Shown: piece by piece, positions 12,065-23,547 of the stretch | Numbering within the stretch: the first letter of the stretch is position 1 | How the letters are laid out: each line of letters opens with the position of its first letter | NCBI GenBank assembly: GCA_022575985.1 | Contig: JAKSXM010000247.1 | Coordinates: 1,449,501 to 1,513,500, forward strand | Reading direction: 5' to 3' | DNA: 64,000 nt | From: Anagrus nilaparvatae | Lineage: Eukaryota; Arthropoda; Insecta; Hymenoptera; Mymaridae | Translations under genes and position numbers: made by a program | The notes under the pieces: generated by a model | The model's database searches: none | What the model was told of the DNA's origin: nothing | The model's input: the letters and a program-made list of their open reading frames with translations, nothing else

Positions 12065-12902
12065 CTTACGTCGGGCTATTTATGTTAGATTTGTATCCTG
12101 TGTCGGTAATATAGTTAACTATTGATTGTGGGTATGTGTATCAGATTCGTATATACAGGTAATTTACGTGAGGTACTTCAAATTTGCACGAACTTTTAAG
12201 ATGCACTATTGATTGACGATCTACCTTCCGAAGTTACTTTGTTACTATTAATGTATACTGTTTATTTGGTTTAATTTTTAAGTTTTATCTGTATAAAAGT
12301 ACGTATATATATACATGTGTATACAGTAATATATACATATATATATACATATATATAAAAATATACGTTATATAAAATCTTGATATTGAAGAAATGAGAA
12401 ATCTGATAAATATATATGGCGGCTGACGCGTAGTTAGAGTTTGAAATTTTTTTTTTTCAAATTACACTATTTTTTTTATGCTTTTTGTTTGTTTTGTATT
12501 GCACTTTAGTTAGTTTTATGATAAATCTTTGTTTCTTACTATTTTTTGTATTTTTTAAACAATTTATAGTGGTTTTTTTTATTTAAATTTACGGAGCGTG
12601 TATTAAATGTGTACTTCAGCCGTCGCGCACGCGTATTTATTTTAAATTAAATTCCATCAATTATAAAATTTTCTTTTAAACCTTTTGAACAATTAGTTCA
12701 ATCATATAACTTCATGATCCTCACCATTTATACGGGAAACTTTTTCAGCGTCATCGTTATCTGCGACAAATTATAATTCAAACTTAAACACGACCACTTC
12801 CTCTTACGGGAAAGTTTACGGAAAGGTATCGGTCGAGGTTCGATATGTATTAAGTCCTGTGGCTGATATAAATCTTGTAGTGGAGTGCAATTGTCATTTA
12901 AT
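12065..12902. other. LINE upstream flank and AT-rich sequence
   Basis: Upstream (minus-strand 5') of the LINE ORF2. It contains a TA/CA-rich microsatellite at about 12299-12362 and homopolymer tracts. No ORF1 or host exon was recognised. Confidence 0.4.
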
Positions 12903-13198
12903 AGTGATGTAAAAGGTTAACGCAATTTTTTTTTTTTTTCGTTTTTATACGCGTTTGTAAGTAAGAACCCAAGTTCTGCAGAGTACCGGACGAACGGAAA
13001 GGCCAGATATTGGGCAAAAACTGTTTTTATGCCAAATTTTAGGTAGGTTGCTTCAGGATTTTGAGATATCTCTGGGTAAAATGATAATAAAAAAAAAAAA
13101 AAATGGGAAATTTTCGTCATTAGACAGAGAATAGAACTAAATGGATAGGGTTGAGATTAAAATATATCCTAACCTCCAAAAATCAACTTTTGTCCAAT
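12903..13198. repeat. ~300-bp inverted repeat, left copy (carries empty site)
   Basis: The stretch from AGTGATGTAAAAGGTTAACG to TTTTGTCCAAT is present in inverted orientation at 16508-16542 plus 17937-18203. The left copy is uninterrupted, with ATAT at about 13163-13166. The right copy is split exactly there by a foldback element. The ends of this unit do not themselves form terminal inverted repeats, so it may be one terminus of a larger element. Confidence 0.88.
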
Positions 13199-13972
13199 AA
13201 GGGTATAATATGGGTATAATTGTCTCTAGAGTCTCTCCAACTATAATGAAATCTTCGATTATGACACAAATCTTATTTACAATTATAGAATCTCTTTTGT
13301 TTATTATATTAGCTAGGTTGGCTACTACATTTTTTACCCCATATTCTTCTATTTTACATCTAATTAGATTATTTAAAAATAAATCTGAAATCTTTTCGTT
13401 TTTTATTTTGAATTCGTATTGAACTTTTTGGTAAATAATGTAAATATCCTCCCTATCTATTATACATTTTATCAATTTTTTGAAAAAGTAGAAAAAATTA
13501 TTTCGTACTATAATTTTTAAAATAATTAACAACGACATTGAATCTAGATCCAAGGCTTGAAGTACCTTTTCATTAATCTGAAACATAGGTTGAAAATTAA
13601 GATATTAAAATTATGAATATTAATTTAAGGTATATATATTTAAATATTCTAATTTAAACCAATTTAACTTACATGATGATTGTAACCGCATTTAAATTCA
13701 AAGCAATTTCCGTCCTCTAATATAGAATAGCAGAATCCCATAAAAAAATTTTTATTTTTTTGTATCTTATCTAATCTTCTTTGAAAATTTATTGACGAGT
13801 ATTTTATTGATATTATTCTTGGCTTCTTTGCACTTACTTCTTTACTCTTTTGTCTTTTCATTTGGAGTCTTTTTAGAATTATCCTTTTTTTTGGCGATAA
13901 TTCCAATATTGGAGAGGCACGATTATCATCTTCACTCATTTCCTCCTTCTTAATTGATTGATGTGGTTCCAT
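13137..13972 (-). CDS. CCCH zinc-finger protein, two exons, 3' end lost to inverted repeat
   Basis: Exons on the minus strand: 13972-13673 (100 codons) and 13577-13137, joined in phase 0 by a GTAAGT donor and a TTTCAG acceptor. Residues 1-80 are Lys/Arg/Ser-rich with a possible nuclear-localisation stretch. Residues 81-99 form a CCCH finger (C81-x8-C90-x4-C95-x3-H99). The remainder is Leu/Ile/Asn-rich and predicted helical, with an LFLNNLIRC block. A finger followed by a helical solenoid vaguely recalls TOPAZ1-type germline proteins, but that is a weak guess. The last ~20 residues are encoded by the inverted repeat, so the natural C-terminus is missing. It may be a truncated host gene or a captured fragment. 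The ATG follows a CAG, so an upstream untranslated exon is possible. Confidence 0.6.
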
Positions 13973-15360
13973 TTTCCTGTAAATTAATTTAAATTATTTT
14001 TAATAAAAAAATTAAATAAAAATTATTGTAAATTACTAAAAAAAAATTAAAACAAAAATATTTATAAGCCTATAAAAATACGCTAATAACTAATGATTTA
14101 TATTGCAATTATTTGTTTTTCTTATTACTCAGAGTGTTGCATAAATTTAATGACAAATTTTAGTGTTACGTTCAATTTGAGGTTAGGTACAATACCTAAA
14201 AAAGGATGTGCACATATTTTAATTTATAATTTTTTTAACAAAGCTACTTTGTAAAATAATTCAAAATAGCTGTGTTTTAAGCACATTAATGAAATTAAAC
14301 TTTTATATGTTTTTGAACACCTTAAAGATATTAAAACGCCGAAATTTTGCAAAATTTTCGATTTTTTAGGTGGTATGGCAATGGCACTTAATCTTAATTT
14401 GAACGTAGCACCGAAATTTGCTACTAAACTTATGCAACTTTTGTTCAACTGCATTATTAAATTTTCGAATAAAATAAAATAAACTTACAATTTACCAAGA
14501 AGAATTTCCGTACTAATGTGCTAATGCCAATAGGGGTTATTCTCAGATGCGTGTCCGTGGAAAAATCTACCTAAGCGCTCATGGTGGCAGGCTCTGAACT
14601 TGCTACTCGACACTGTTTATACTGTTTAACATCGAAAATGAAATAAATATCAATTAGTTTTTAAATTTTTCATTATTACTTGCAAAAATATTTTTTTATT
14701 AAATCGTAACCGCGTTCAGCACCTTCATAAATTAGCCCCTAAAAATAATTATTTATTAATTTAATAAATTTATTTAAATTATTAGTTATAGCGCGTGCGT
14801 TGTAAGCAGCTGCAGCCGCGGGAAGATATGAAAAATTTATCATGTGCGTGTAGTGGTATGTACTAAAAAAACCTATATCAGATGTCATCTTATTTAAATT
14901 CACATTTTTTAAGCGCTTTTTTTAAATTTGAAAATCTCGGAAAATTTGGAAAAATCTGAAGCATCTAATCTGTCTTTATTTTTTTATATTATGTAATTCA
15001 ATGAGGGAAAATAGACAAGAATTATACTGAAAACTAAAAAATTTGAGTCTTCCATTTTTCTGACAGTTTTCAATATACGCTATTTTATTATTTTTCGTTC
15101 GAAGTTCGTTACAATTAGTTTTATGTAGTATCTAAAAGTGTGCTACATAAAATCTTTGAGGGAAGAAAATCAAAATGTTTTGAAAAAAAATATTTTAAAT
15201 AAATGAATGAAAATAAATCTTTATTGCAAAATTTATCATTATCATAATAAAATCATGCTCAAAAAAATTAGAGGTTTATTTGGAATTTAAAATTTTTATT
15301 ATTTCCATTTACATAATAGGATATAAAAATAAATGAATAACAAGAAAAAAATAATATATA
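13973..15360. other. AT-rich sequence without recognised gene
   Basis: It includes a GC-richer patch at 14520-14640 and 14780-14850 that may be promoter or CpG-bearing sequence upstream of the CCCH gene. The ORF at 14224-14454 has no recognisable domain or splice support. Confidence 0.35.
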
Positions 15361-15584
15361 TTAAGAACCATATTGGAGAATTTTGCCCATTACGTCGGTT
15401 ACTACAAGTAAAGGATACAAAGTAACGTAATTGACATTTTCCTCATATATACCAGTATTTAATCTATCACATTGAAAATGATTTAATTTCAATGAAATTG
15501 TATCTCCACGAGTAGTTTTTACATCATTAAGAACAGTAATAAATTCATTTGTTATTTTGCGACAGCCTTCTAAATAAAGGTATT
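15361..15584 (-). CDS. Orphan terminal exon of a leucine-rich-repeat protein
   Basis: Minus strand: an acceptor CTATTTAG, then 2 bases plus 73 open codons and TAA at 15363-15361. The reading begins YLYLEGCRKITNEFI, which fits the cysteine-containing leucine-rich repeat of F-box/LRR (AMN1-like) proteins. The rest is an ordinary mixed sequence ending VTDVMGKILQYGS. There is no ATG, so it needs upstream exons at higher coordinates, and none was found before the Polinton block at 18.2 kb. It is either the last exon of a gene with a very long intron, or a relic whose 5' part was displaced. Confidence 0.5.
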
Positions 15585-15610
15585 CTAAATAGATTATTAG
15601 TTATTTAAGT

Positions 15611-15850
15611 TTTTTGTATTCTGTTGTCAATTTGACAGCTAATTGACAGCTGCCAACTGTCAACTTTGTCATTATCAGATCAGATTTGAACTCAGCATCC
15701 TCGAAAACATATTGTAAAATCATTATTTTAATATTTTTGTATTCTTTGTCAATTTGACCGCTAGTTGACAGCTGCCAACTGTCAATAATGTCAATTTGAC
15801 ATTAGATTTGGAATTAGCGACCTCAAAAACATAAAGGTATACTGTAAAAA
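15611..15850. repeat. Two tandem ~115-bp direct repeats
   Basis: Copies at about 15611-15719 and 15735-15850 share TTGTCAATTTGAC, GACAGCTGCCAACTGTCAA and CTCxAAAACATA in the same order. The embedded GTTGACAGCTGCCAACTGTC is itself partly palindromic. This is just upstream (minus sense) of the LRR exon. Confidence 0.75.
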
Positions 15851-16507
15851 TAAAAGAAAAAAGGTTTTGAAGCGATCTTGCCATGATGGAGCTTTGGAGC
15901 TTTCAAGCTCCGTAGACGCCACAGTTGAGACTTTTGAGCTTTGTGCCCATTGAGACTTTTGTTCAGAATGATAAAATCTACAACATATCCAAAATTCAGC
16001 CAATTCGACCGAAAGGCAAAATCCTATACTTTTGTGCGGGGTCCTTTATTTTTGAGGTTAGGCCAAATTTCAAAAAATCTATTAAGGCTTATTAAAATGA
16101 AAATGTAAGTTTTGCATAAAGCTCGCGAAAAACAGCACAAAATAGCAATAATTACAGTACATATGGCAAGATGTCAAAAAATTTGAAAATTTATCGGCTA
16201 TTTTTCTGTTTTGAGCCTAAAATGGGCACTTTAATTAAGAAGGCAAATATTAAAGTGTACTGAGGTTAAAGTAAATAAAAAAAGGCAACTTTAAAAAAAA
16301 AAAAATTTAGCCTACCATGTTCTTGCATAAAATGGCGCTAATTTCAAAATTACGTGATTTTAGCCGGAAAATGCCCATTTTGGCCGTAAAAATAAAAATT
16401 TTACAACAAAAATTTTACCACATTATCCCGCTATAAAACTACGTATTTTCTGAGATTCTCATGAAAATCCGATAACTTTTCTGCCATTTAATAAAAAAAC
16501 AGTAAAA
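15851..16507. other. Non-coding stretch
   Basis: The ORF at 15791-16003 (minus) overlaps the direct repeats and shows no domain. Nothing else is recognised. Confidence 0.35.
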
Positions 16508-18203
16508 ATTGGACAAAAGTTGATTTTTGGAGGTTAGGATATGGGTAGATTTAAATGAAGTGAGTGCGACTTACATGGTCGGGTCTTCAAAACTGCCCCA
16601 AAGTGTTTTTTTCTGAAAGTACTACCAAAAATAAGTAACCAGCCCAATTTTTAGCCTCCCAGAGCGAAATCTCGATTTTTGGCAGCCATTTTAGTGTTTT
16701 TGACTGTCGTAAAAAAAGTAAGAAAAATGAGTCATAATTTTTTTTATTATTGCTGTAAAAAACTCACATTATCATGAAAAATTTTTTCCATTTAAGTCCG
16801 GATAGGAAATTTCCCTGGCTATCTGATTCCGGGGTCAAAAATTTTTTTTGAGTTGCGCATGCGCGAGGAATCGCTAAGATAGGCTGTTTTTTTTCAAAAG
16901 TCGATTTCTCAAATGCCTATAAGTGAAAAATCTTGTAACCAGGCTTAAAATTTTCGTTAAACCTTATATTTTTTGGCAAAAAAAACATTTCGATGGGACA
17001 CTGCTTTTTGGGAGCTCTAGATAAAAAAATAGCAGCTTTCAAAACCTCATTTTTTACAAATTTCAAATTTCCCGCCAAGTCACGTGACCAATCAAAAATC
17101 TGACCAAAAATTTGGATTCCGCGGGAAATTTTACATAAGGATATATCTTTTCATGTTTTTAAGAGCGTTTATGTTAAAGCGGCGAAAAACAGTGAAATAA
17201 TAAAGAATTTTCTGAATAATTTTGAATAATTTGGAATAATTTAAAAAATAAAAAAATTCCTTAATAAATGAGATATTTTAATCTTTCATTTTAAAATTTC
17301 GCTGCTTTAACATAAACGCTCTTAAAAACATGAAAAGATATATCCTTATGTAAAATTTCCCGCGGAATCCAAATTTTTGATCAGATTTTTGATTGGTCAC
17401 GTGACTTGGCGGGAAATTTGAAATTTGTAAAAAATGAGGTTTAGAAAGCTGCTATTTTTTTATTTAGAGCTCCCAAAAAGCAGTGTCCCATCGAAATGTT
17501 TTTTTTGCCAAAAAATATAAGGTTTAACGAAAATTTTAAGGCTGGTTACAAGATTTTTTACTAATAGGCATTTGAGAAATCAACTTTTGAAAAAAAACAG
17601 CCTATCTTAGCGATTCCTCGCGCATGCGCAACTCAAAAAAAATTTTTGACCCCGGAATCAGATAGCCAGGGAAATTTCCTATCCAGGCCTAAAAAGAAAA
17701 AATTTTTCATGATAATGTGAGTTTTTTACAGCAATAATAAAAAAAATTATGACTCATTTTTCTTACTTTTTTTACGACATTCAAAAACACTAAAATGGCT
17801 GCCAAAAATCGAGATTTCGCTCTGGGAGGCTAAAAATTGGGCTGGTTACTTATTTTTGGTAGTACTTTCAGAAAAAAACACTTTGGGGCAGTTTTGAAGA
17901 CCCGACCATGTAAATCATTTTCATTTAAATCTACCCATATATTTTAATCTCAACCCTATCCATTTAGTTCTATTCTCTGTCTAATGACGAAAATTTCCCA
18001 TTTTTTTTTTTTTTTAATTATCATTTTACTCAGAGATATCTCAAAATCCTGAAGCAACCTTCTTAAAATTTGACAAAAAAACAGTTTTTGCCCAATATCT
18101 GGCCTTTCCGTTCGTCCGGTACTCTGCAGAACTTGGGTTCTTACTTACGTACGCATATAAAAACGAAAAAAAAAAAAAAATTGCGTTAACCTTTTACATC
18201 ACT
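16508..18203. repeat. ~300-bp inverted repeat, right copy, split by a foldback
   Basis: This is the inverted counterpart of 12903-13198. Pieces 16508-16542 and 17937-18203 together match the left copy, and the intervening 1.39 kb is a separate insertion. The outer end reads GCGTTAACCTTTTACATCACT. No matching target duplication was seen outside the two copies. Confidence 0.88.
16543..17936. mobile_element. 1.39-kb near-perfect foldback element, ATAT target duplication
   Basis: The two arms of ~690 bp are almost exact reverse complements (start GGGTAGATTTAAATGA, end TCATTTAAATCTACCC), with a spacer of a few dozen bases near 17235. ATAT flanks both sides (16539-16542 and 17937-17940). The left inverted copy shows the same site with a single ATAT. 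The arms contain GTCACGTGACC and GCGCATGCGC palindromes. There is no coding capacity. A diverged single-arm relative lies at about 53180-53335. Confidence 0.92.
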
Positions 18204-18479
18204 TTTCACTGATTTTTATATCTTATTTCTCTCCACTATTGAGGCTGTTCCAGTTCATGATTATAATGCTGTTGCAATTGGAGATGTTCTTAGTGTACAT
18301 AATGTTGATAAGGTACTTGATAATTTTGCTGCATAAAAACACACATAAAAATATCAGAATCAATTTTGTAATGTTGGAGTAATTTAACCAATGCTGCGTC
18401 ATCATTTTCTGCAGCCACATTTACAATAAATTCTTTGGGCAAATTTACAATATCTTCAGTTTCCATTACAGAAAGTTGC

Positions 18480-18840
18480 TTTAATTTACCAAATTTTCTA
18501 ATGATCGTTCGAAACAAGGTTTATTTATATTCATATATTTTTCAAGCAATAACACATTGTACACTGCACAAACCATATTTGAATTCTGATGATGTTTACA
18601 TAAATTTTCTGAAATCCGACATTTTTTTAATGTTTTTAAAGTCGGACATTTTGAAACAGTTTCTAAATCGACTAAGCTGTCAAAGTACACAATGTTATTT
18701 TTTTCTTTTACGATATGCAACCCAGTGTGTACTAGGACCACCTTTATCATCTAAATTTATTATTGCAGATTCATTAGTCAATGGACGATTTTTTGGTAGT
18801 TTTTCATTGTAGAGTCGTAAAACATTTCCAACTTTGTAAG
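18480..18840 (-). pseudogene. Polinton/Maverick adenain-like cysteine protease, frameshifted
   Basis: The minus-strand reading shows GGPSTHWVAYRKR, the His-box of the adenovirus-type protease of Polintons. A frame change near 18705 precedes NNIVYFDS, and a later NMVCAVYNVLL block holds the likely catalytic Cys. The N-terminal half and full frame are not intact. In Polintons this enzyme matures structural proteins. It neighbours the small structural-protein fragment at 18880-19300, the usual cluster. Confidence 0.7.
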
Positions 18841-18879
18841 GTCTCAATTATAATCCTTTACCCAATGCTACTTACTCCA

Positions 18880-19300
18880 TAGCTTGATTATGTCTCTTGG
18901 ATTCTTCAAGTTGTTTTTTAGCAGCAATTGAATCATTTATAGCTTTAGCTACACTTGAAGTGCCACCTGCTAAGGCACCTAAGGCACTTAACCCTGTAAA
19001 AATTGGAACTATGGGTAAAACTCCCCCTGCTTTTTGTGGAGTGGGCAAAATTTCTTGCTTTATTAACCATCTTTTTTTCTCCTTTCTTTTTTACAGCTTA
19101 GAGAGCTCCTTTAACAGAAGAGGATATAACTTTTTTTGCATTATTACTTTTTATTATAGATTTTTTTACAGCTGCTACGATTGCTCTAAATGGAATAAAT
19201 CTACCTTTCTTTTTTTTATTTATACGTCTTTTTTTTCTTCTAGTGTTTCTTCTTTTATTAGAGCTTCCCATTCCTAATTTTTGCTTTCATGATATTAGTT
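18880..19300 (-). pseudogene. Polinton small structural-protein fragments
   Basis: The minus strand contains a very basic segment (RRNTRRKKRRINKKKKG) and, after a break, a Gly/Ala-rich hydrophobic segment (LSALGALAGGTSSVAKAI) with a KQLEESKRHN tail. This basic-then-glycine-rich layout is familiar from minor-capsid-like Polinton ORFs of insects. Stops separate the parts, so it is a remnant. Confidence 0.6.
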
Positions 19301-19930
19301 ACAGCTAAAGCAGCAGCTCTTTTACCAAATCCGACGTCTGAAGATTTTACTCATATCAGCTAATATTCATCAATATTCATCATAATATGAATATATATTA
19401 GCTTGGAATTCAGAAGCTATCATATTGCCCCTTTGAAGTACTTCTCCAAAAAGATCTTGAGACTCTTGGGATACTTGTGAGAAAGTCATCAAATGGTACT
19501 TCATTACTGATAGATGGTAAACCGATTGCTTTTTAAATTTTCTAAATTATCTTCTGGAATATCTTCAGTCGGTATTGCAGGATCTTCTTTTTCTTTTTGT
19601 AAGGTATCGTTGATGAATACGATAAGTTGACGTTGACCATCGAGATAATTGAAAAACATAAAACCATCTTCAACTTCTCTTTGGAAACCGATAAACTCAT
19701 CTGGATTGTCTCTAAAATATCTTCCAATCCATGGAGGTAAATAAACCCCTAGAATGTCTGGATTATCTATATGAGCTATAATTCTATCTCCATATGCAGT
19801 TGGTACTAAGATGACACGGGTTATACGGTAAAATTGATTCCCAATTCATTCAAGTTATGGCTTCGGCGATCGGCCAATCTAACAACATCATTGAGCCGTT
19901 GAATTCATTCTGAAATAAATAAAAATTATT
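19301..19930 (-). pseudogene. Polinton-associated ORF fragments, unrecognised
   Basis: The minus frame near 19820-19540 reads VILVPTAYGDRIIAHI, then YLPPWIGRYFRD and FMFFNYLDGQRQLIVFIND, a well-folded-looking protein fragment. Near 19530-19450 a second piece (GLPSISNEVPFDDFL) follows. Several stops and shifts are present. Position beside the protease and basic ORF suggests the same Polinton, but I do not recognise the family. Confidence 0.45.
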
Positions 19931-20018
19931 AAAAATGACTTAAAAAACTATTAAAAATTATAAGAAATGGCTTAAAAATTATTGTAAAAAACTATTAAAA
20001 ATTATTAAAAATGATTAA

Positions 20019-20513
20019 AAAATTACCTAAAGTTTTCAAAGAATTATCAACGTGTAACTGGAATTTTTTGTCATAATATTCTCTTGGAATATCGCATAAG
20101 ATGGACACATTATTTGAGGCCCATTGTCTTAAATTTAAATGCGCTGTTTTACAAATTCCAGTTAATTCTTTACACAGATTTCGCCCTTCGCTTATAGTAC
20201 GAACTCCGGTTAAAATATTATCGACGTATAAGTCTTTTTTAAGGACTCTTGCAGCCTCCACCAAAACTATGATTTTCGTCTTCAGCAAGCTAATGCACGC
20301 ATCGTATAGCAAGATAGTAACCGTATTCATGACAAATTCTTTAATCTCTTTGTCAATTGTCCATAAAACTTTTTGGTATTTTCGGTCTTCGGGACGTACT
20401 AAAAATTGTGGGTACATTTTTTCGATATCTGCCGTTATTACTTATTTATGTGGCAGAAAACGAAGTAATAGCGTGAATAAATCATCTTGAATTGTAGGGC
20501 CACTCATTAATAC
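20019..20513 (-). pseudogene. BEL/Pao reverse transcriptase, second part, active site changed
   Basis: The minus frame runs GPTIQDDLFTLLLRFRPHK, a stop, then VITADIEKMYPQFLVRPEDR and KKDLYVDNILTG, ending in TLRQWAS-type sequence (LNLRQWASNN) and SLKTLG. The catalytic box is YVDN, where the family has YVDD, so one metal-binding Asp is lost. The stop after RPHK and the truncation confirm inactivity. Confidence 0.82.
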
Positions 20514-22192
20514 TATAACACTGGTATTTTGGGGCTAATTTAATTTATTTTTGCAAACCTTACTTTTGGCGTGCGGGTGTTCGTTAATAAATTCCTTAAA
20601 GAGCGGCTTTTAACTGACACGCGCCGGTAATATTATTGCATAATAATAATGATAATGCGGGGGAATAACCTTTTCTTACCTGTTATTCGGCTAGCTCTCG
20701 CATGAAAATCACCTCCTCGGAAAATAGGGGGTGGAAAATATTGTGGTTCTGATTATGAATGATTTTGTTCAAGAAATTGGGTAAAATAAAATAATGACAC
20801 TTTGATTTAACTAATAAAATAATAATGTTTATTTAACCAAATAACTTGAATAACTATATAATCACGTCACCTCTCTCACAATATGTAATATATAAAAATA
20901 AAGAACACGAGTTTAACACAGTTTGTATAAATAATCACTAAATCATCGAATAATTGCATTTAATTACACGCATTATTAACATGAAAAAACACGACATTTA
21001 TATACACTTAAAAATGTGCTTTTTAACAAAATATTATATTGAACGATAAATAATAGATACTCGTCATGTTAATCGTGTCGTGAGACTGACCGCGGCAAGC
21101 GAAGGGGCGGTAAAAGACGCCAGTTTTCGGCGCGTCTGAGATAAATTTAATAAATCAAAATAATGAATAAATAATGCCTCGCTTGATGCCGTCGATCTCA
21201 CGACTCGAGAAACCGCGAGAATTAAATAAATAGTTACTAAACAGGGGAAGTTCTAAATAATGGGGTTTAATAATGGCAACTTGCGAAATATGAACATGCT
21301 CTATGTTAAATAAAAATAAAAGACACACTTTAAATTCAATAAAAAAAATATATGCTATTATATAATTTATTAATTTATTATATTGCCCTTAGGCTTATGT
21401 TATCATAAAACTTTAACACAATTTATGTATACGTTTATGTAAGAACCGAGCCGCGCACACACACACATTGTACCCCGGAGCACTTATTTAAATTACCGTT
21501 CCGCGATCTTCTCGTAGATGTCTCTTGACTTGGATTCGTCGTCGGTGGCTACTGGTGTTCGTATGTCAAATGACTTCTCTTAGGATAGCTGAATTCAGCA
21601 AGTGGCACGACGTCGTATACAAAGCTTTTTGTACTTCTTGGCGGCTGCTTCTTAGCTAGTTTTGAAAGCCGGCGTTGGCTTATTCTCGCGAAGCTTTTTG
21701 CTAATGCTTCGCGCGTGTACACTTAAATTTTATCACTTAGATTTTTGGTCGACATTTAATTTAGAATTTTAACCGGAGGAGCTTATTGTGACTTTTGTTC
21801 CCAATTAAAAATAGATAATATTTATAATTAATTGCTAAATAATCCGGAGTCACAGATTCCAATTATTTCCAAAATATCAAAAAGAAAAACGTGCGTACTT
21901 GTTGCTAGCGGAAAGCATTGTCTGCTCTTCTTTTTCTCTCGTTCTTCCGGCGCAACATACTTGCGCCGCGCCGTAAGAATATTCTTTTTTGCTTTTCATC
22001 CGCTGGCTACTGCCCTCTGCGCTTGGCGGTGATGATTTATTTTTTGAATTAAAAATATAAGTCCTGGTCGGGTGTGTGTGTGTTAATCGCGGGCGGCTTG
22101 ATTTGTATTTATATACACATTATATATATGTGTACGTTATATATATATAATATATATATATGTGCATTTGTAACGAAAAATGCTTCGTTACA
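20514..22192 (-). mobile_element. 1.68-kb LTR-like insertion (probable solo LTR)
   Basis: It lies exactly inside the Pao RT frame and is flanked by ATAC on both sides (20510-20513 and 22193-22196). Its minus-strand ends are TGTAAC and GTTATA, a short imperfect inverted repeat as at LTR edges. A hairpin TGTAACGAA-gcattt-TTCGTTACA caps one end. It is CpG-richer than its surroundings, with CA and TA microsatellites. No ORF is recognised. The length is long for a solo LTR, so another class of element is possible. Confidence 0.65.
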
Positions 22193-22545
22193 ATACATCG
22201 TTTAATGATTTTCCGGATGTAGTTTCTGCGGACCCGTCCAAAACAATTCTTGTTTTCGTCGTTTCACTTGCTTCTTTTATTACGGCATGATGAGATATGT
22301 AAAAACCGTCAACCGATAGCGAAGAACGCATTGACATATGTCCGAGGTTCGATGTATCCGGTAAATTCTTTTGTGTAGTCCATTTCAAACTCCTTATTTT
22401 GTGCGAAGCGTTTTAATAAAGAATTTAACCGTTTAAGCACTAGATTTTTCGAATCTCCCAGCTCGTTTTCATAATTATCTTTAAATGGAAGAGCCACTAC
22501 GTATCTACCAGATGCGTCTCGTGTGTTTTTTAAAATGTTCTTCAC
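22193..22545 (-). pseudogene. BEL/Pao reverse transcriptase, first part
   Basis: The frame carries SGRYVVALPFKDN, YTKEFTGYIE and, after a frame change near 22350, YISHHAVIKEASETTKTRIV and SGKSLNDVL. These are the Pao RT entry motifs. It is cut after LNDVL by the 20514-22192 insertion. The next residues (MSGPTIQDDLF) are on the other side. Confidence 0.8.
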
Positions 22546-22765
22546 ACTTTAATTCTTCTACCGAAAAATTGCCTTTTTTATCGCATTTTTCTAATTGCCA
22601 GAATCCTTCTAGATCAAATTCTATGTCGCTTAAAAAACATCTTGACCTTTTAATCATTTTTTTGCTGCTTATTTCTCCTCCTATTATCCATCCTAGTTTC
22701 GTTTTATGGAAAAATAAATTGCAATTATTTTGCGATAAATTGATTTGACCCAGACAAAAAAGTGA

Positions 22766-23500
22766 TCATTTTGGACCCGAGCCTAGTAACATGTCAATAG
22801 GCGCAGGTTTATGAAATTCAGGATCGGCTAATTTTAGACTAGGATGAATATTAAGAGATTCGCGAGGTATTTCTTCGCTTGGACCATAATCCGTGATTTG
22901 CGGTTTGATGTGAAATGTTAAAGTTTTATGAAAATTACTATTTAGTGATTTAATTGTAACCTTTATGCAATTTTCCGCTATTGTTTGTATTTTATTCAAT
23001 GCATCGATATTCAATTTGCACTTTAGCCTACGTAGATTTAATTTTTTAGCAAGTTTTTCAGTAATAAAATTAGCTGACGCACATGTGTCTAGTAAGATTC
23101 TCGCTGAATGTAAATTATGATGTTCGTCGTATACGTTTATTTTACCGCTTATCAATAAATGAAATTTTGAAATAGCTTCAGTTAAAAAACAAGTCGAAAT
23201 TTTTTCCTGAGATAATCATGCTTCAGGTGATTTTACCGCAGTAGGAGTGCTTTTACATAATAAAGTATTGTGTTTTTTATTGCCAATTTTACAATTTCCG
23301 AATTTGCATTTTTCTTTTCCATGATACCGTAAATAATTAAAACAATAATGAGCCTTTTTTGCGGTTTCATATCTTTCATTTATTAACATTTTCAAAAATT
23401 TTTCGCATTTAAATAAATGGTGAGTTCCAGTATTGCAAGCAATGCATTTTCTTTCTGATGTTAGAAATACTTGACCATTTTTTTTTCTTCAGTTTTTCGA
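22766..23500 (-). pseudogene. BEL/Pao zinc knuckle and aspartic protease
   Basis: The minus strand near 23460-23280 reads CIACNTGTHHLFKCEKF and HYCFNYLRYHGKEKC, two CCHC-like knuckles, the second imperfect. After a stop, 23155-22766 carries the retropepsin-like DUF1758 domain with ILLDTCASANFITEKLA around the active site and a PIDMLLGSG end. The DTCA form is usual for Pao. Stops and shifts separate the parts. Confidence 0.75.
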
Positions 23501-23547
23501 GATTTAGCGGGTTTGACTAGGTCATTAGCTACTGATGTTTTTTCGCA

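Noticed and set aside
12917..13120. 67-codon minus-strand ORF
   Set aside because: It lies entirely in the 300-bp inverted repeat and includes its poly-T tract.
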